NCBI GenBank assembly: GCA_964432985.1
Contig: CAYSPT010000050.1
Location: forward strand, 1-37,626
Length of the DNA: 37,626 bases
Origin: CAYSPT01 sp964432985
Lineage (GTDB): Bacteria > Muiribacteriota > CAYSPT01
Direction of reading: 5' to 3'
The position numbers and the translations under genes are program-made. Shown piece after piece: positions 22,838-31,077 of this stretch. The notes under the pieces are model-generated. The model had not been told where the DNA came from. It saw only the letters and a list, made by a program, of their open reading frames with translations, and did no database searches. Each line of letters opens with the position of its first letter. The stretch's first letter is position 1.

Positions 22838-23809
22838 ATCCGTTTCTCAAAGGGGCTGACGGTTTTTCTCCTGGCGGCAGTTGTCGTCTCTTCCGCATAT
22901 CCGGCGGCAGGACAGGAGTTCACCCAACAGCAGCAGGCGTCCATCCAACAAGCGGCAGAGCTGCTGGACGGAGACGATATCCCGGCGGCCTACCGCCTCG
23001 TCAAACCCCTGCTGACCGCGTTTCCCGACTCTCCGGTGGTCAACTACCTGATGGGGACGGCGCTGCACAAAGCCAACAACGGAGTACTCGCCACCAAATT
23101 CCTGATCAAAGCGTTGAAAGGTACGCTCACTCCTACTGAGCAGGAAATGTGGCGGGGAATGCGGGAGGACACGTTCAAACAGCTTTTCGACGTCTACGCA
23201 GGTTCACTGGCATTGGACCGGGCCGAACGAATGATAGAGATGGGTGAACGGGAATTCGGCAAAGAGGCTTTCAGACCGCTGCGGGAAGCCTTCGTGCCGC
23301 TCAAAACCACTTTCGAGCAAATCATCACCTACGATACACTTAAGTTCTCTAACCAGGTGTGCTCGGTTGTCTTCCGTCTGCCCAAAGGGTGGTTCTGCTT
23401 TCAGAACCAGACCGATTTAAATAAATTCGAGTGCAGGCACACTAAATTTCTGCCCGATCACTCGTTTGAGAACCGTCTTATCATGCTTCAGACCATCCCC
23501 TATCCTCCGGAAATTGCCACCGAAGAGGACAGGCGGAATCTGCTGTCCTATACAACCAATAGTTATGCAGAGGAAATGGGTCACATCGGCATGAAGCCGA
23601 CCATAACCGATCTGACCGTTGGCGGTTTTCCCGCCGTATCGATGATCACTTTCTCCAAAGTGGGATTCATGAAAGTCACCGCCATGACCATATTTGTCGA
23701 TCTACCCGGCGGTTTGCTGCAGATTGTCATCCCCCACCGCAAGAAGTCGATAGTGGAAAAAGCGGGAAAATACCTGTTGAAAGTGTTGAAACTTAAGAGT
23801 TCGCGGTGA
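22838..23809 (+). CDS. Exported protein of unknown function with an N-terminal helical repeat, start lost in gap
   Basis: The frame is open from the gap edge and must begin inside the gap: the first visible residues IRFSKGLTVFLLAAVVVSSA and then YPAAGQEF form most of a Sec signal peptide. About 323 residues are visible. Residues after the signal (QQAAELLDGDDIPAAYRLVK, then LLTAFPDSPVVNYLMG) look like TPR-type helices. The C-terminal half is beta-rich, with FRLPKGWFCFQNQT, DLTVGGFPAVSMITFSKVG and MTIFVDLPGGLLQIVIPH. That half resembles small lipid- or ligand-binding-type folds but I cannot assign a family. It ends in a basic stretch. It is the same general design (signal, TPR, beta domain) as the pair at 31186 and 33336, without clear sequence similarity. 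Confidence 0.7.
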   Translation: MRFSKGLTVFLLAAVVVSSAYPAAGQEFTQQQQASIQQAAELLDGDDIPAAYRLVKPLLTAFPDSPVVNYLMGTALHKANNGVLATKFLIKALKGTLTPTEQEMWRGMREDTFKQLFDVYAGSLALDRAERMIEMGEREFGKEAFRPLREAFVPLKTTFEQIITYDTLKFSNQVCSVVFRLPKGWFCFQNQTDLNKFECRHTKFLPDHSFENRLIMLQTIPYPPEIATEEDRRNLLSYTTNSYAEEMGHIGMKPTITDLTVGGFPAVSMITFSKVGFMKVTAMTIFVDLPGGLLQIVIPHRKKSIVEKAGKYLLKVLKLKSSR

Positions 23810-23820
23810 GCGGAGATTAA

Positions 23821-23913
23821 GGCGTAGGCGCTTTATCAAGGGCGTAGGTGCTTTTCAAGCATAGGCGCTTTATCAAGCATAGGCGCTTTATCAAGCGTAG
23901 GCGCTTTATCAAG
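23821..23913. repeat. Tandem array of five 18-20 bp units, each a potential hairpin
   Basis: The units are (C/G)RTAGGCGCTTTATCAAG, at 23821-23840, 23841-23859, 23860-23877, 23878-23895 and 23896-23913. On the minus strand each reads AAGCGCCTACGCTTGATA, where AAGCG and CGCTT can pair around CCTA. The rightmost unit overlaps the last codons and stop of the YjfB-like gene, so the array is its 3' untranslated region. There are no spacers, so it is not a CRISPR. Confidence 0.9.
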
Positions 23914-24106
23914 CGTAGGAGTCGAAGTTGTACCCGGCTTCTCCGGGCATGGCGCTGGCGGATGCTTGTGCTATCACGGGATTCATGGCGGCGGCCACCT
24001 GGGCGGACTGCTTCTGAAGATCCAGAGTCTTCATCATGACCATGAGAGGGTAGTGACCGAGGGATTGGGACATCTTCAAGGCGCCGACTGTGGATTCAAG
24101 TCCCAT
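23909..24106 (-). CDS. YjfB-like putative motility protein
   Basis: A 65-residue protein. The ATG at 24106 has AAGGAGGG six bases upstream, an excellent ribosome-binding site. The sequence is a short amphipathic helix region (STVGALKMSQSLGHYPLMVM, then MKTLDLQKQSAQVAAAM) followed by a flexible tail ending GEAGYNFDSYA. Length and layout resemble the YjfB putative motility family, whose Bacillus member is controlled by the flagellar sigma factor. In support, a sigma-28-like element lies about 45 bases upstream. No other flagellar genes are in the window. The function is not known even in better-studied members. The stop codon region seeds the tandem repeat array downstream. Confidence 0.55.
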   Translation of the reverse strand: MGLESTVGALKMSQSLGHYPLMVMMKTLDLQKQSAQVAAAMNPVIAQASASAMPGEAGYNFDSYA

Positions 24107-24470
24107 GGGAAACCCTCCTTGGTTCAGTTGTACATCTTCCTAATATTCGTATCGGTACTTAGAGAAAAAAACCTTAGCGCCGAATACAGCGATTAATGGT
24201 AAATAGAGTTAAAATACGTCTGTTTTCATCAATTCCCTATCACTTTATATATTTTTGCATTTTTTTTTATTTTTGTTATTTTTTTTGTTTTGTTGTTTTG
24301 TTGTTCCACACACTGGTCCTTATCCCATAACGTGCAGCACTTATTGCCTGCTTACTTCATTCAACGCAGTTAAAAGCCTTTTTTTCTCCTGCCATTCAAC
24401 ATTCAACCGAAACTTTTTTACGCTCCACGCATAACACGGTGTAGAGGTAGAGAGGAGGAGAACTCTTTTT
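24107..24470. other. AT-rich intergenic region between divergent genes
   Basis: This 364-base non-coding stretch holds the ribosome-binding site and sigma-28-like promoter of the YjfB-like gene, then a very T-rich segment (about 24245-24305). It ends with AGGAGGAG about ten bases before the small membrane protein gene at 24471. I see no RNA gene or repeat in it. Confidence 0.6.
24149..24176 (-). promoter_or_regulatory. Sigma-28 (FliA)-like promoter of the YjfB-like gene
   Basis: On the minus strand TAAGGTTT (24176-24169) and ACCGATAC (24156-24149) are separated by 12 bases. The FliA consensus is TAAAGTTT-N11-GCCGATAA, so each box has one or two mismatches and the spacer is one base long. Confidence 0.5.
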
Positions 24471-24764
24471 ATGACTACTATATTTATATTAAGTTTGATC
24501 GGAGCAAGTGTCGTAGGATACTCCGGATGGCTGACCGGACAGATATTCGATGCCGGCTTACGAGGCGCGATCATCGGCGCCATCAGCGGAGCTATCTATC
24601 CCAAATTCATACTCCTGGCCCTCCCGGTGATTATCATCAACCTTTGTTACCTGTACGGAGAGTATCGGAGTGTCATAAAAAACAAGCTTAAAAGGAAACC
24701 GGAAGTACAGAAATCCAGCTGCTCCAGCTATTACTTCGGCGGAACAATGAAGCCCGCCGAATAG
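24471..24764 (+). CDS. Small two-helix membrane protein, unknown function
   Basis: A 97-residue protein. The ATG at 24471 is preceded by AGGAGGAG with a rather long ten-base spacer. The first hydrophobic helix is FILSLIGASVVGYSGWLTG; a second, longer one covers AIIGAISGAIYPKFILLALP and VIIINLCYLY. A basic cytoplasmic-type tail (KNKLKRKPEVQKSS) ends in a Cys/Ser-rich stretch. Family not recognised. Its stop codon directly abuts the stop codon of the convergent tpx gene (24764/24765), leaving no room for a terminator between them. Confidence 0.6.
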   Translation: MTTIFILSLIGASVVGYSGWLTGQIFDAGLRGAIIGAISGAIYPKFILLALPVIIINLCYLYGEYRSVIKNKLKRKPEVQKSSCSSYYFGGTMKPAE

Positions 24765-25301
24765 TTATCCCCGTTCCACTCCCCGTTCAATCACCTCGGC
24801 CAGCGCATCCAGAACGCTGCGGTAATCCGGTTCATCGGTTACCTCACCCACATACTGAACGTAGTGGACGGTGTTCTGCTCATCCACGATGAATATGGCC
24901 CTGGCCAGCAGGCGCAGCCCTTCGATGAGCACGCCGTACGCTTCGCCGAACTCTCCTGAACGGTGATCCGATAGGGTAATCACCCGGTCTATCCCGGCAG
25001 CGGCACAAAAGCGCTTCTGGGCAAACGGCAGGTCCATGGACACAAACAGCACGTGGACATTGTCACCGAGAGCCACGGCCTCCTGGTTGAACCGCCTTAT
25101 CTCCATGTCGCACACCGGAGTGTCCAGGGAGGGCACCGCGGCGATGAGCAGCACCTTGCCGTAGTAGGCGTCGCGGGTAACCTCACCCAGAGCAGTGTCC
25201 ACCAGGGTAAAATCGGGGGCTTCCTGTCCTACGGCAATCTCGGGTCCTATCAACGTCAGGGGGTTGCCTTTCATGGTTACAGCCTGTGTACGTTCGGTCA
25301 T
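24765..25301 (-). CDS. tpx: Thiol peroxidase (Tpx), atypical 2-Cys peroxiredoxin
   Basis: A 178-residue protein that reduces hydroperoxides with electrons from thioredoxin. It shows the Tpx-type N-terminus (MKGNPLTLIGPEIAVGQ, APDFTLVD). The peroxidatic cysteine C64 lies in VPSLDTPVCDMEIRRFN and the resolving cysteine C99 in AQKRFCAAAGIDRV. The RAIFIVDEQNTVHYVQYVGE strand and DALAEVI helix follow. A full set of catalytic residues is present (Thr61, Cys64; the arginine is expected in GLRLLARAIF). The start has GAGGAG upstream. No regulator is adjacent. Confidence 0.95.
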   Translation of the reverse strand: MTERTQAVTMKGNPLTLIGPEIAVGQEAPDFTLVDTALGEVTRDAYYGKVLLIAAVPSLDTPVCDMEIRRFNQEAVALGDNVHVLFVSMDLPFAQKRFCAAAGIDRVITLSDHRSGEFGEAYGVLIEGLRLLARAIFIVDEQNTVHYVQYVGEVTDEPDYRSVLDALAEVIERGVERG

Positions 25302-25406
25302 CTCATCGTCTCCTCTCGATTATTTACCTGCGGTATAACAGAAATGTTAGTTACACTTATTTAACGAACGGAAAATGACAGCGGTTTGTTCCACACCTTG
25401 AAGGCA

Positions 25407-26344
25407 TTATTCAGCCAGGGCTTCGTTGCCTTTTATCAGGCTGGCATGCTTGGCGGCGATGTACCGTTTCAGCAATTTGATGGTCTCCTTGATATCCTTG
25501 ACGCTGGCCATTTCGTAGGTCGAGTGCGGATATTTCACCGCGACTCCCACGAACAGGTAGGGGATGCCACCCCGCTGGTGGAAGATGGAGCGGGCATCGC
25601 TCTCGCCGGATTCGGTAACCTCGCGCTGGAACTTGAATCCTTCCTCCTGCGCCAGCCAGATTATTTCGTCCACATTTTCCCGGCGAGGAAGCAGACAGTC
25701 CTTGAGGCTGATCACGGTCCCCTGTCCACACACCACCGATTCGGTGTTGAACAAATCGGTGCCGTAGGTGGTATCCACGATAACGGCCAGGTCCAGCGGG
25801 TACTTGAGGTTGTGTACGGCGGAGAGAGCCCCCTGCTGGTCTGATTCTTCCTTGATGGTCCCCACGAATGCGATATCTTTCAGCTCCTTGAAGGCTTCCA
25901 GAGCGATAAAGCAGCCGGCCTTGTTGTCCAGACCCGGACCGATAATGGTGTTGCCTTCCCGTATCAGGTAAGGATTGTAGCCCACAAAATCCCCGATTTC
26001 CACCTCTTCACGTGCCCGCCGTATGGAGGTGTCGATGAATATCTGTTCGTCCTTTTTGAAAATGTGCCCCCGGATCACGGCGTTTCGGCAGTAGATCCTG
26101 ACGCTCTGGCCGTGGAAATCTTCCGGGAACCCGATTCGGACCGCCTCTATAGTGTGTTCCCGGACCGCCTTTACCATGAACCCCACCGTATCGATGTGGG
26201 CAAAGATAGCGATACGGGGTTTTCCCTTGACAGCGATTACGTTGCCTATCTTGTCGTGAAACACCTGGTCTGCGTACTTCCCGAACTCTTTCTCCAGATA
26301 CCGTGAGAAGTGCCCTTCATTCCCTGAGATAGACGGGATGTCAA
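25407..26344 (-). CDS. M42-family metallopeptidase (N-terminus lost in gap)
   Basis: About 312 residues are visible; the first residues lie in the gap. M42 enzymes are dinuclear-metal aminopeptidases that form large tetrahedral assemblies; some members are annotated as endoglucanases, which is a legacy label. Metal and catalytic residues appear in order: IFAHIDTVGF (His-x-Asp), GPGLDNKAGCF (bridging Asp), IKEESDQQGA (Glu-Glu), VIVDTTYG (Asp) and YPHSTYE (His). The opening DIPSISGNEGHFSRYLEKEF is also family-typical. It is on the same strand as the MscS gene across the gap; the joined reading frame is an artefact. Confidence 0.9.
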
Positions 26345-26444
26345 NNNNNNNNNNNNNNNNNNNNNNNNNNNNNNNNNNNNNNNNNNNNNNNNNNNNNNNN
26401 NNNNNNNNNNNNNNNNNNNNNNNNNNNNNNNNNNNNNNNNNNNN
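26345..26444. other. Assembly gap (100 N)
   Basis: 100 N of unknown size between the C-terminus of the MscS-family gene and the N-terminus of the M42 gene. Confidence 0.99.
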
Positions 26445-27569
26445 TGATTGGGCGACGCTCCCGGGTGTGGACACCAGATGCAGGGTCTGGGTCGGGAAGG
26501 CGAACTCCACTCCCAGGTGGTTGGCCAGGCGGACGATATCCACGAACAGACGGTGCTTCTCCTGAAGCTCCGTGGGCCAGTCCGGCGTCTGCCAGAACAC
26601 GTACAGCAGGATATCCAGGGAGCTGGCGGCAAACTTGTTGAAATAGACGTTGAAATAATCTTTGCGGGTGTAGGGATGAATCCGCACCAGTTCCCTGATC
26701 CCCTCACAGAAGGCTTCGATTCGATCCGGCGGCGTGTCGTAGGTGACCGAAATCATGCAGCTGCAACGGCGGTAGGTGCGCATTCCAAGGTTGTCCACCT
26801 TGGTGTTTACGATGACGCTGTTAGGCAGGCTGATCAGGGAGTTGTAAAAGGTCCGTATCCGGGTGTAGCGGAATCCCACGTCTTCCACCGTGCCCTCGGC
26901 ATCGCCGATAACCACCCAGTCGCCAATTCGGAAGGGCTGGTCCACCAGGATCATGACACTGCCGAAGATGTTGGCCAGCAGGTCTTTGGCCGCCAGGGCG
27001 AAAGCCAGACCTCCGATTCCCAGGCCGGCCAGCAGGCTGCTCACCTCTATGTTCAGGTTCTGGGCGATGAAGATCAAGCCGAAGGCCACCACGAAAACCT
27101 TAAGCGAGCGACGCACCATGGGAACCAGCAGATCATCAAGTTTGCTTTCGGTCTTTGACGCCATCCGGCCTACGTAGGCACCGACGATATCGATTATCCG
27201 GCAGGTCAACCACACCCCGGCGCAGGTCATAAAAATAGTGACAGCCACTTTTAGAACAGTGATAACACCGGCCGGAAGCAGCAGAAACGGCATCAACAGG
27301 CGAAACACCAGGCCCATGACCAGCAGTCCGGCGGGACGTTCCACATTGGTCCACACATCTTCGGGAACCGACGAGCGGTCGCCGCGCTCCAGGCGTTTCC
27401 GCCACTTCTTCAGTAAACCATCCAGAACAAAGTTGACGATCCGCCCGGAAATCATAGCCAACAGGATGAGCATGAAGAGCCCGATCCACTGCCAGCGCTC
27501 CAGCAGCAACATCGGTTTCTGCAGGCTTTCGGGGACCATAACGCGGACCCAGGTGAAGTCAGACCCCAT
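26445..27569 (-). CDS. MscS-family mechanosensitive channel, extreme C-terminus in gap
   Basis: About 375 residues from the ATG at 27569 (AGAGGA nine bases upstream). It has several N-terminal membrane helices (IGLFMLILLAMISGRIVNFV, AGLLVMGLVFRLLMPFLLL, VLKVAVTIFMTCAGVWL). The conserved pore-lining TM3 and beta domain follow: LLAGLGIGGLAFALAAKDLL, NIFGSVMILVDQPFRIGDWV, GTVEDVGFRYTRIRTF and ISLPNSVI. A long C-terminal alpha/beta domain comes next. The channel opens under membrane tension to release osmolytes. Its natural stop is in the gap, but the MscS fold is essentially complete. Confidence 0.92.
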
Positions 27570-27723
27570 ATATATCATTCCTCTCAAGCGTCCGGATGCT
27601 ATCACGCAGGAGGGGCAATGTCAAACCCGATCAGGGTAATCGCGTGATTGATAGTAAGGTGAAACTGATATATTCCTTCCGAGCTTCAACAGTACTCATG
27701 AATATCACCTGATCGGCCGACAT

Positions 27724-27753
27724 TTGAAAGAGAGTGGTGGTACATGATATAAG
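27724..27753 (+). promoter_or_regulatory. Predicted sigma-70 promoter of the DUF2937 gene
   Basis: TTGAAA (27724-27729) and TATAAG (27748-27753) with an 18-base spacer, 41 bases before the ATG at 27794. Confidence 0.5.
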
Positions 27754-27793
27754 CATACTAATATAACTACATTGATGGAGTTGATCTTTCACT

Positions 27794-28369
27794 ATGAAAG
27801 TTATGAAATTTTTCATGAAGATGTTTGATGGGCTGGTTGACCGGATCTGCGCTGTCCTGGGAGCGGTGGGAGCAGCACAGCTGCCGGGATTCATGCAGCA
27901 CTACGTGCAACGCCTGGGAGGCCATATAGACGAACTGCAGCGGGTCGTCAACGAGTACGCTGAAGCCGCATCGAAAGTAAATCTCACCCTGGAGCAGTAC
28001 ATCAAATCACTGGAAGTGCTCAAGAAGATAGAAGTCAGCCAGATGGCAGACGTCATTAAGAAACAGGTTATTCGGCTGGCGGACATGAAAGAGTCTCTGG
28101 ATGGCATCACCTCAGCCGCCATGTGGGAGAAACCCTTCATTTTCATGAAGAACGCCGACTGGTCAATCGTCTCCCGGACCTGGGAAAACTACGTTCCCAA
28201 CGTTCCCACCGACCTGGAAGGACTGGCGTATGCGTTCACCGGCATGGTAATCACGGTCCTGGTTTACCAGACGATACGGTTACTGACCGTGAAATCCGCC
28301 GAAGCGCTCAAGGAACCGGAACCGGCGGCGCCGAAACCTAAACGGGGACGGCGTAATTCGGATAAGTAG
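27794..28369 (+). CDS. DUF2937-family membrane protein
   Basis: A 191-residue protein. The N-terminal region (DGLVDRICAVLGAVGAAQLP, GFMQHYVQRLGGHIDEL) followed by a long helical segment matches DUF2937, a bacterial family of unknown function. One clear membrane helix, AYAFTGMVITVLVYQTIRLL, lies near residues 150-170, preceded by a soluble helical domain and followed by a basic Pro/Lys-rich tail (KEPEPAAPKPKRGRRNSDK). Upstream TTGAAA-N18-TATAAG gives a good promoter. The ribosome-binding site (GGAG, 13 bases away) is weak. Confidence 0.8.
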   Translation: MKVMKFFMKMFDGLVDRICAVLGAVGAAQLPGFMQHYVQRLGGHIDELQRVVNEYAEAASKVNLTLEQYIKSLEVLKKIEVSQMADVIKKQVIRLADMKESLDGITSAAMWEKPFIFMKNADWSIVSRTWENYVPNVPTDLEGLAYAFTGMVITVLVYQTIRLLTVKSAEALKEPEPAAPKPKRGRRNSDK

Positions 28370-28389
28370 ACGTGCTCCAGCACGTTCTT
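28370..28389 (+). terminator. Weak hairpin after the DUF2937 gene
   Basis: ACGTGC (28370-28375), loop TCCA, and GCACGT (28380-28385) form a six-pair stem starting right after the stop codon, followed by TTCTTG rather than a full T-run. A weak terminator is possible. Confidence 0.4.
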
Positions 28390-28436
28390 GACCACGAGGT
28401 CGTTTCAGCGTTTTGTTACCGGCTTCGACTCACTTT

Positions 28437-29204
28437 TCAGTGACGGCCGGCTTCAATCTCGAAATCAATTCTCAGATCGTTTCCGGCTTTGACCTTGAGA
28501 TCATCAAGTACAATCGGCCAGAAGCCTTCAGCACCGACCCTGAGCATGTATTTGCCGGGGCCCAACCAAAACTCATACACGCTTCTTCCGTCCCCAACTT
28601 TCTCCATCTCCGCCACCGACAGCACACGGCCACGCTTGTTCATTACTGTCACCCTGGATTCGGCTGCGGACCTGACGACACCAACTATCCTTCCCCTGTC
28701 TTTCCAGGCTTTGTGCTTTTTCCTGAGGTAGCGCGGCGTGACCATCTCCATCAAGTCCGTGGGATAATCCCCGGCCACATCCGAGCCATCCTCACCGGTA
28801 AATTCCAGATCGATTCTCACGTCATAACCTGCCCTGATCTTCAGGCGCTCAAAGGAGGCTATTTTGAATCCGGGCGCGCTGATATGGAGACGATAGATAC
28901 CGGGTTCGATCCAAATCTCAAATGCCCGCCTTTCATCTTTCGACTCTCCCTTTTCAGCTGTCGTAACGACTTTTCCGGATAGCTCCGTTATCGTTATCCG
29001 AAACTCAGAACCCGCCCCGGCGAGACCTGCAATCCGGCCCCGGTGCTTCCAGGCTTTATGATTTTTTCTCACATAATAGGGACCGGATTTTATAATCCCG
29101 TTTTCACCGGATGCAGCGGCATGAAACAACGGGACCAAACCGCACAACAGACCAACAATACAACCAATAGCGACTTGTTTTGATAACATTTGCAGAGATT
29201 TCAT
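28437..29204 (-). CDS. Exported protein with two tandem carboxypeptidase-regulatory-like beta domains
   Basis: 255 residues from the ATG at 29204, which has GGAGGAGG about nine bases upstream; a longer open frame exists but lacks a site. The signal peptide is around AIGCIVGLLCGLVPLFHAAA. Two homologous domains follow, each starting with a HKAWK(H/D)RGRI motif and ending with a KAG.D.RIDLEF-type strand. Domain 1 has RAFEIWIEPGIYRLHISAPGF; domain 2 has SVYEFWLGPGKYMLRVGAEGF in the equivalent place (written as motifs only). The PG.Y.L...A.GF pattern is typical of carboxypeptidase regulatory-like or PEGA-like beta sandwiches, often surface or periplasmic. No catalytic domain is attached. Function unknown. 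Confidence 0.72.
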   Translation of the reverse strand: MKSLQMLSKQVAIGCIVGLLCGLVPLFHAAASGENGIIKSGPYYVRKNHKAWKHRGRIAGLAGAGSEFRITITELSGKVVTTAEKGESKDERRAFEIWIEPGIYRLHISAPGFKIASFERLKIRAGYDVRIDLEFTGEDGSDVAGDYPTDLMEMVTPRYLRKKHKAWKDRGRIVGVVRSAAESRVTVMNKRGRVLSVAEMEKVGDGRSVYEFWLGPGKYMLRVGAEGFWPIVLDDLKVKAGNDLRIDFEIEAGRH

Positions 29205-29260
29205 TTTCCACGACCTCCTCCGGACAATAAATAGCACAGACACCGGCTCATGGAAAAACG

Positions 29261-29965
29261 TTACAGGTAGAGCGAGGGGCGGGGATCAGACTCTCCGGTT
29301 GCCTCGGCAACAGTGTGTCGGGCGGTGTCGCCGCTGTCAATAAGCTTCTGCTGGTACTCCAGGATAGCCCGGATCTTTTCCTCTGGTTTTTGGGCAAGTC
29401 CCTCCGCGCACAGGATGGCAGCTTCATCCAGGGAACTGATGCAGCGCAGCAAGTCTACCAGCACCGCTTCTTCAGCACCGGTCTGGCTTGAGAAACCATT
29501 GTACATTTTACGGGCTGTTTTCAGCAAATCCACAGCTTTCTGCCGGCACCGGGCAGCGGCCTTTGCAGCGGTATCATCGGGTTCTATGGAAGCGTCATCA
29601 CAGGCCCAGGCGGCGTGAATACAGGCCAGACCCGCATCAGCGTAGTCCTTCTCCTTTGCCTGAATAATGGAGTAACACAAGAAATTGTTGGCCAATTCGG
29701 GAAAGTCCGGATCGTTGAATTGCTCCTTGTATTCGCTGCTCTTGACCACCCGTGCAGCACTGCCGATCAGCTCGGAGATGTCCGGTGAACAATAGCCGCA
29801 GGAGATGCACCCCTGGATCCACATGTGGATGGTGGAGCGGGCAGGCTCAGAAGGACGGGTATCGAGATCGGGAGAGCTCTGCGTGTTGGTAGACATGACC
29901 CCGGTATACCTGGCGGCTTTGCCGCACAACGCGCACACCTTGTGCTCTTCGATCAACGTCGTCAT
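29261..29965 (-). CDS. DUF2225-like protein with N-terminal zinc-ribbon cysteines
   Basis: About 234 residues from the ATG at 29965 (AAAGGA 11 bases upstream); an in-frame ATG at 29998 is an alternative. The N-terminal part has HKVCALCGKAARYTG and, about 45 residues later, GCISCGYCSPDISEL, a pair of CxxC knuckles likely to bind zinc. The rest is helical with TPR-like spacing (DAGLACIHAAWACDDA, KAVDLLKTARKMYNG). This architecture resembles the DUF2225 family, whose biochemical role is not defined. It lies 56 bases upstream of the tandem beta-domain protein on the same strand. Confidence 0.65.
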   Translation of the reverse strand: MTTLIEEHKVCALCGKAARYTGVMSTNTQSSPDLDTRPSEPARSTIHMWIQGCISCGYCSPDISELIGSAARVVKSSEYKEQFNDPDFPELANNFLCYSIIQAKEKDYADAGLACIHAAWACDDASIEPDDTAAKAAARCRQKAVDLLKTARKMYNGFSSQTGAEEAVLVDLLRCISSLDEAAILCAEGLAQKPEEKIRAILEYQQKLIDSGDTARHTVAEATGESDPRPSLYL

Positions 29966-30089
29966 AATCCGCCGGTTCCTTTCATCGCCCTCGGGCATCG
30001 GTGGGCCTCACGTCAGCCACACTTTACCAGACCGGATCCGGTTACTTCAACACTCCAGGGTGAATCGCGTGTTTCACAGCACTACAGCG

Positions 30090-31066
30090 TCACTCGAAAA
30101 AGAACTGCATTTGGCCATCATCATCCGCCTGTATCCGGGGCGCAATTTCCTTCTTCACGAGTTCTTTCTTCGCAGCGGTCTTTTTCACAGCTGCTTTCTT
30201 TACGGGTGTCTTCTTTACAGCCGGTTGCTTTTTCGTCGTGGTATTCTTCGCACCTGTTTTCTTTACCGATGTCTTCTTCGCAGCAGTCTTTTTCACTGGT
30301 TTCTTGACTGCCGTCTTCCGTTTGGGTTTGGTCTTNNNNNNNNNNNNNNNNNNNNNNNNNNNNNNNNNNNNNNNNNNNNNNNNNNNNNNNNNNNNNNNNN
30401 NNNNNNNNNNNNNNNNNNNNNNNNNNNNNNNNNNNCAGCAGTCTTTTTCACTGGTTTCTTGACTGCCGTCTTCCGTTTGGGTTTGGTCTTCGCAGCGGTC
30501 TTTTTCACTGGTTTCTTGACTGCCGTCTTCCGTTTGGGTTTGGTCTTGGAAGCAGTCTTATTCCTCTTCGTCGCTGCTTTCTTCTTAACGGCTGTTTTTT
30601 TCGATGTGGACGGGCTTTTACCGGTTGTTTTTGCCCCAGGCGGCACCTGCTCCGTTATCCAGACCATGATGACTTCCAGAGTGTACTTAATCTCTTTTTC
30701 CGTCATGGTCCGGCCCGGCTCTACTCCGTGCCACTTTTCCAGGCACCGCCGGCAGCACGTGGCAGTGGCGTGCTGAGCCAGAAAAACGGGATGCCCGCGC
30801 AAAGGCGTCTGGTGGCCGTCGTTTTCGATACCGTCCGGAGCAAGCCTTTTTGTGACGAAGTCCCGAGCGTGCCGCATGATGGTGTCATGCCCTTTGCGCA
30901 AATAGTATTCACGCTCCTTTCCGGCAATGCGGAACCGGGAGCGGAACCGGGACTGGGAAAGCAGATTTTTCAGCCAGCGCCAGCGTTCAAGCGTCAGCAG
31001 TTTCGGCTTCCAGTCGGGCTGTAGTTTCTTTTTATCGTGAGTCGGCAGAGTTTTATCTCCAATCAT
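30090..31066 (-). CDS. DUF4186 domain fused to a histone-H1-like lysine-rich tail (interrupted by gap)
   Basis: Residues ~40-145 form a DUF4186 domain: YYLRKGHDTIMRHARDFV, then LRGHPVFLAQHATATCC, then RRCLEKWHGVEPGRT and EVIMVWITEQ; the CC..C cluster and histidines look like a metal site. From residue ~150 the protein becomes a Lys/Ala/Thr/Pro tail built of 19-residue units containing KTKPKRKTAVKKPVKKTA. After the gap the tail continues with different KKT repeats and ends in the acidic, aromatic GQMQFFFE. Such tails bind DNA non-specifically, as in eukaryotic H1 and bacterial HC1-like proteins. The gap falls inside identical 57-base units, so repeat copies were probably collapsed. TATAAT lies five bases before the ATG, with no Shine-Dalgarno. 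Confidence 0.8.
30301..30548. repeat. 57-bp tandem repeats encoding the lysine-rich tail
   Basis: Near-identical 57-base units (19 codons) lie on both sides of the gap: one is visible to the left, ending at 30335, and two to the right, starting at 30436. The sequence left of the gap ends ...GGTCTT and the right side begins CAGCAGTC; in intact units these are joined by CG. The true gap therefore probably equals two bases plus a whole number of units. Confidence 0.85.
30336..30435. other. Assembly gap (100 N) inside a tandem repeat
   Basis: 100 N placed within the lysine-tail coding repeats of the DUF4186 gene; the assembler probably stopped because the units are identical. Confidence 0.99.
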
Positions 31067-31071
31067 CTGTT

Positions 31072-31077
31072 ATTATA
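31072..31077 (-). promoter_or_regulatory. -10 element of the DUF4186 gene, possibly leaderless
   Basis: TATAAT on the minus strand (31077-31072) is five bases before the ATG. It lies in a small palindrome TATTAT-ACAC-ATAATA (31071-31086) that could also serve the divergent TPR gene. No good -35 box is seen. Confidence 0.4.

Noticed and set aside
21967..23139. A long frame joining cysE to sequence after the gap
   Set aside because: After the gap the real coding frame is a different one, with a signal peptide and an exported protein.
23821..23913. CRISPR array
   Set aside because: The units are 18-20 bases in direct tandem with no unique spacers, and there are no cas genes.
25407..27605. A single 732-residue MscS-M42 peptidase fusion reading through the gap
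   Set aside because: The two halves are joined only through 100 N of arbitrary length; each half is a normal stand-alone family.
29805..30776. Plus-strand frame with Phe/Leu-rich repeats opposite the lysine-rich tail
   Set aside because: It is the antisense reading of the KKT repeats of the DUF4186 gene, spans the gap, and has no ribosome-binding site.
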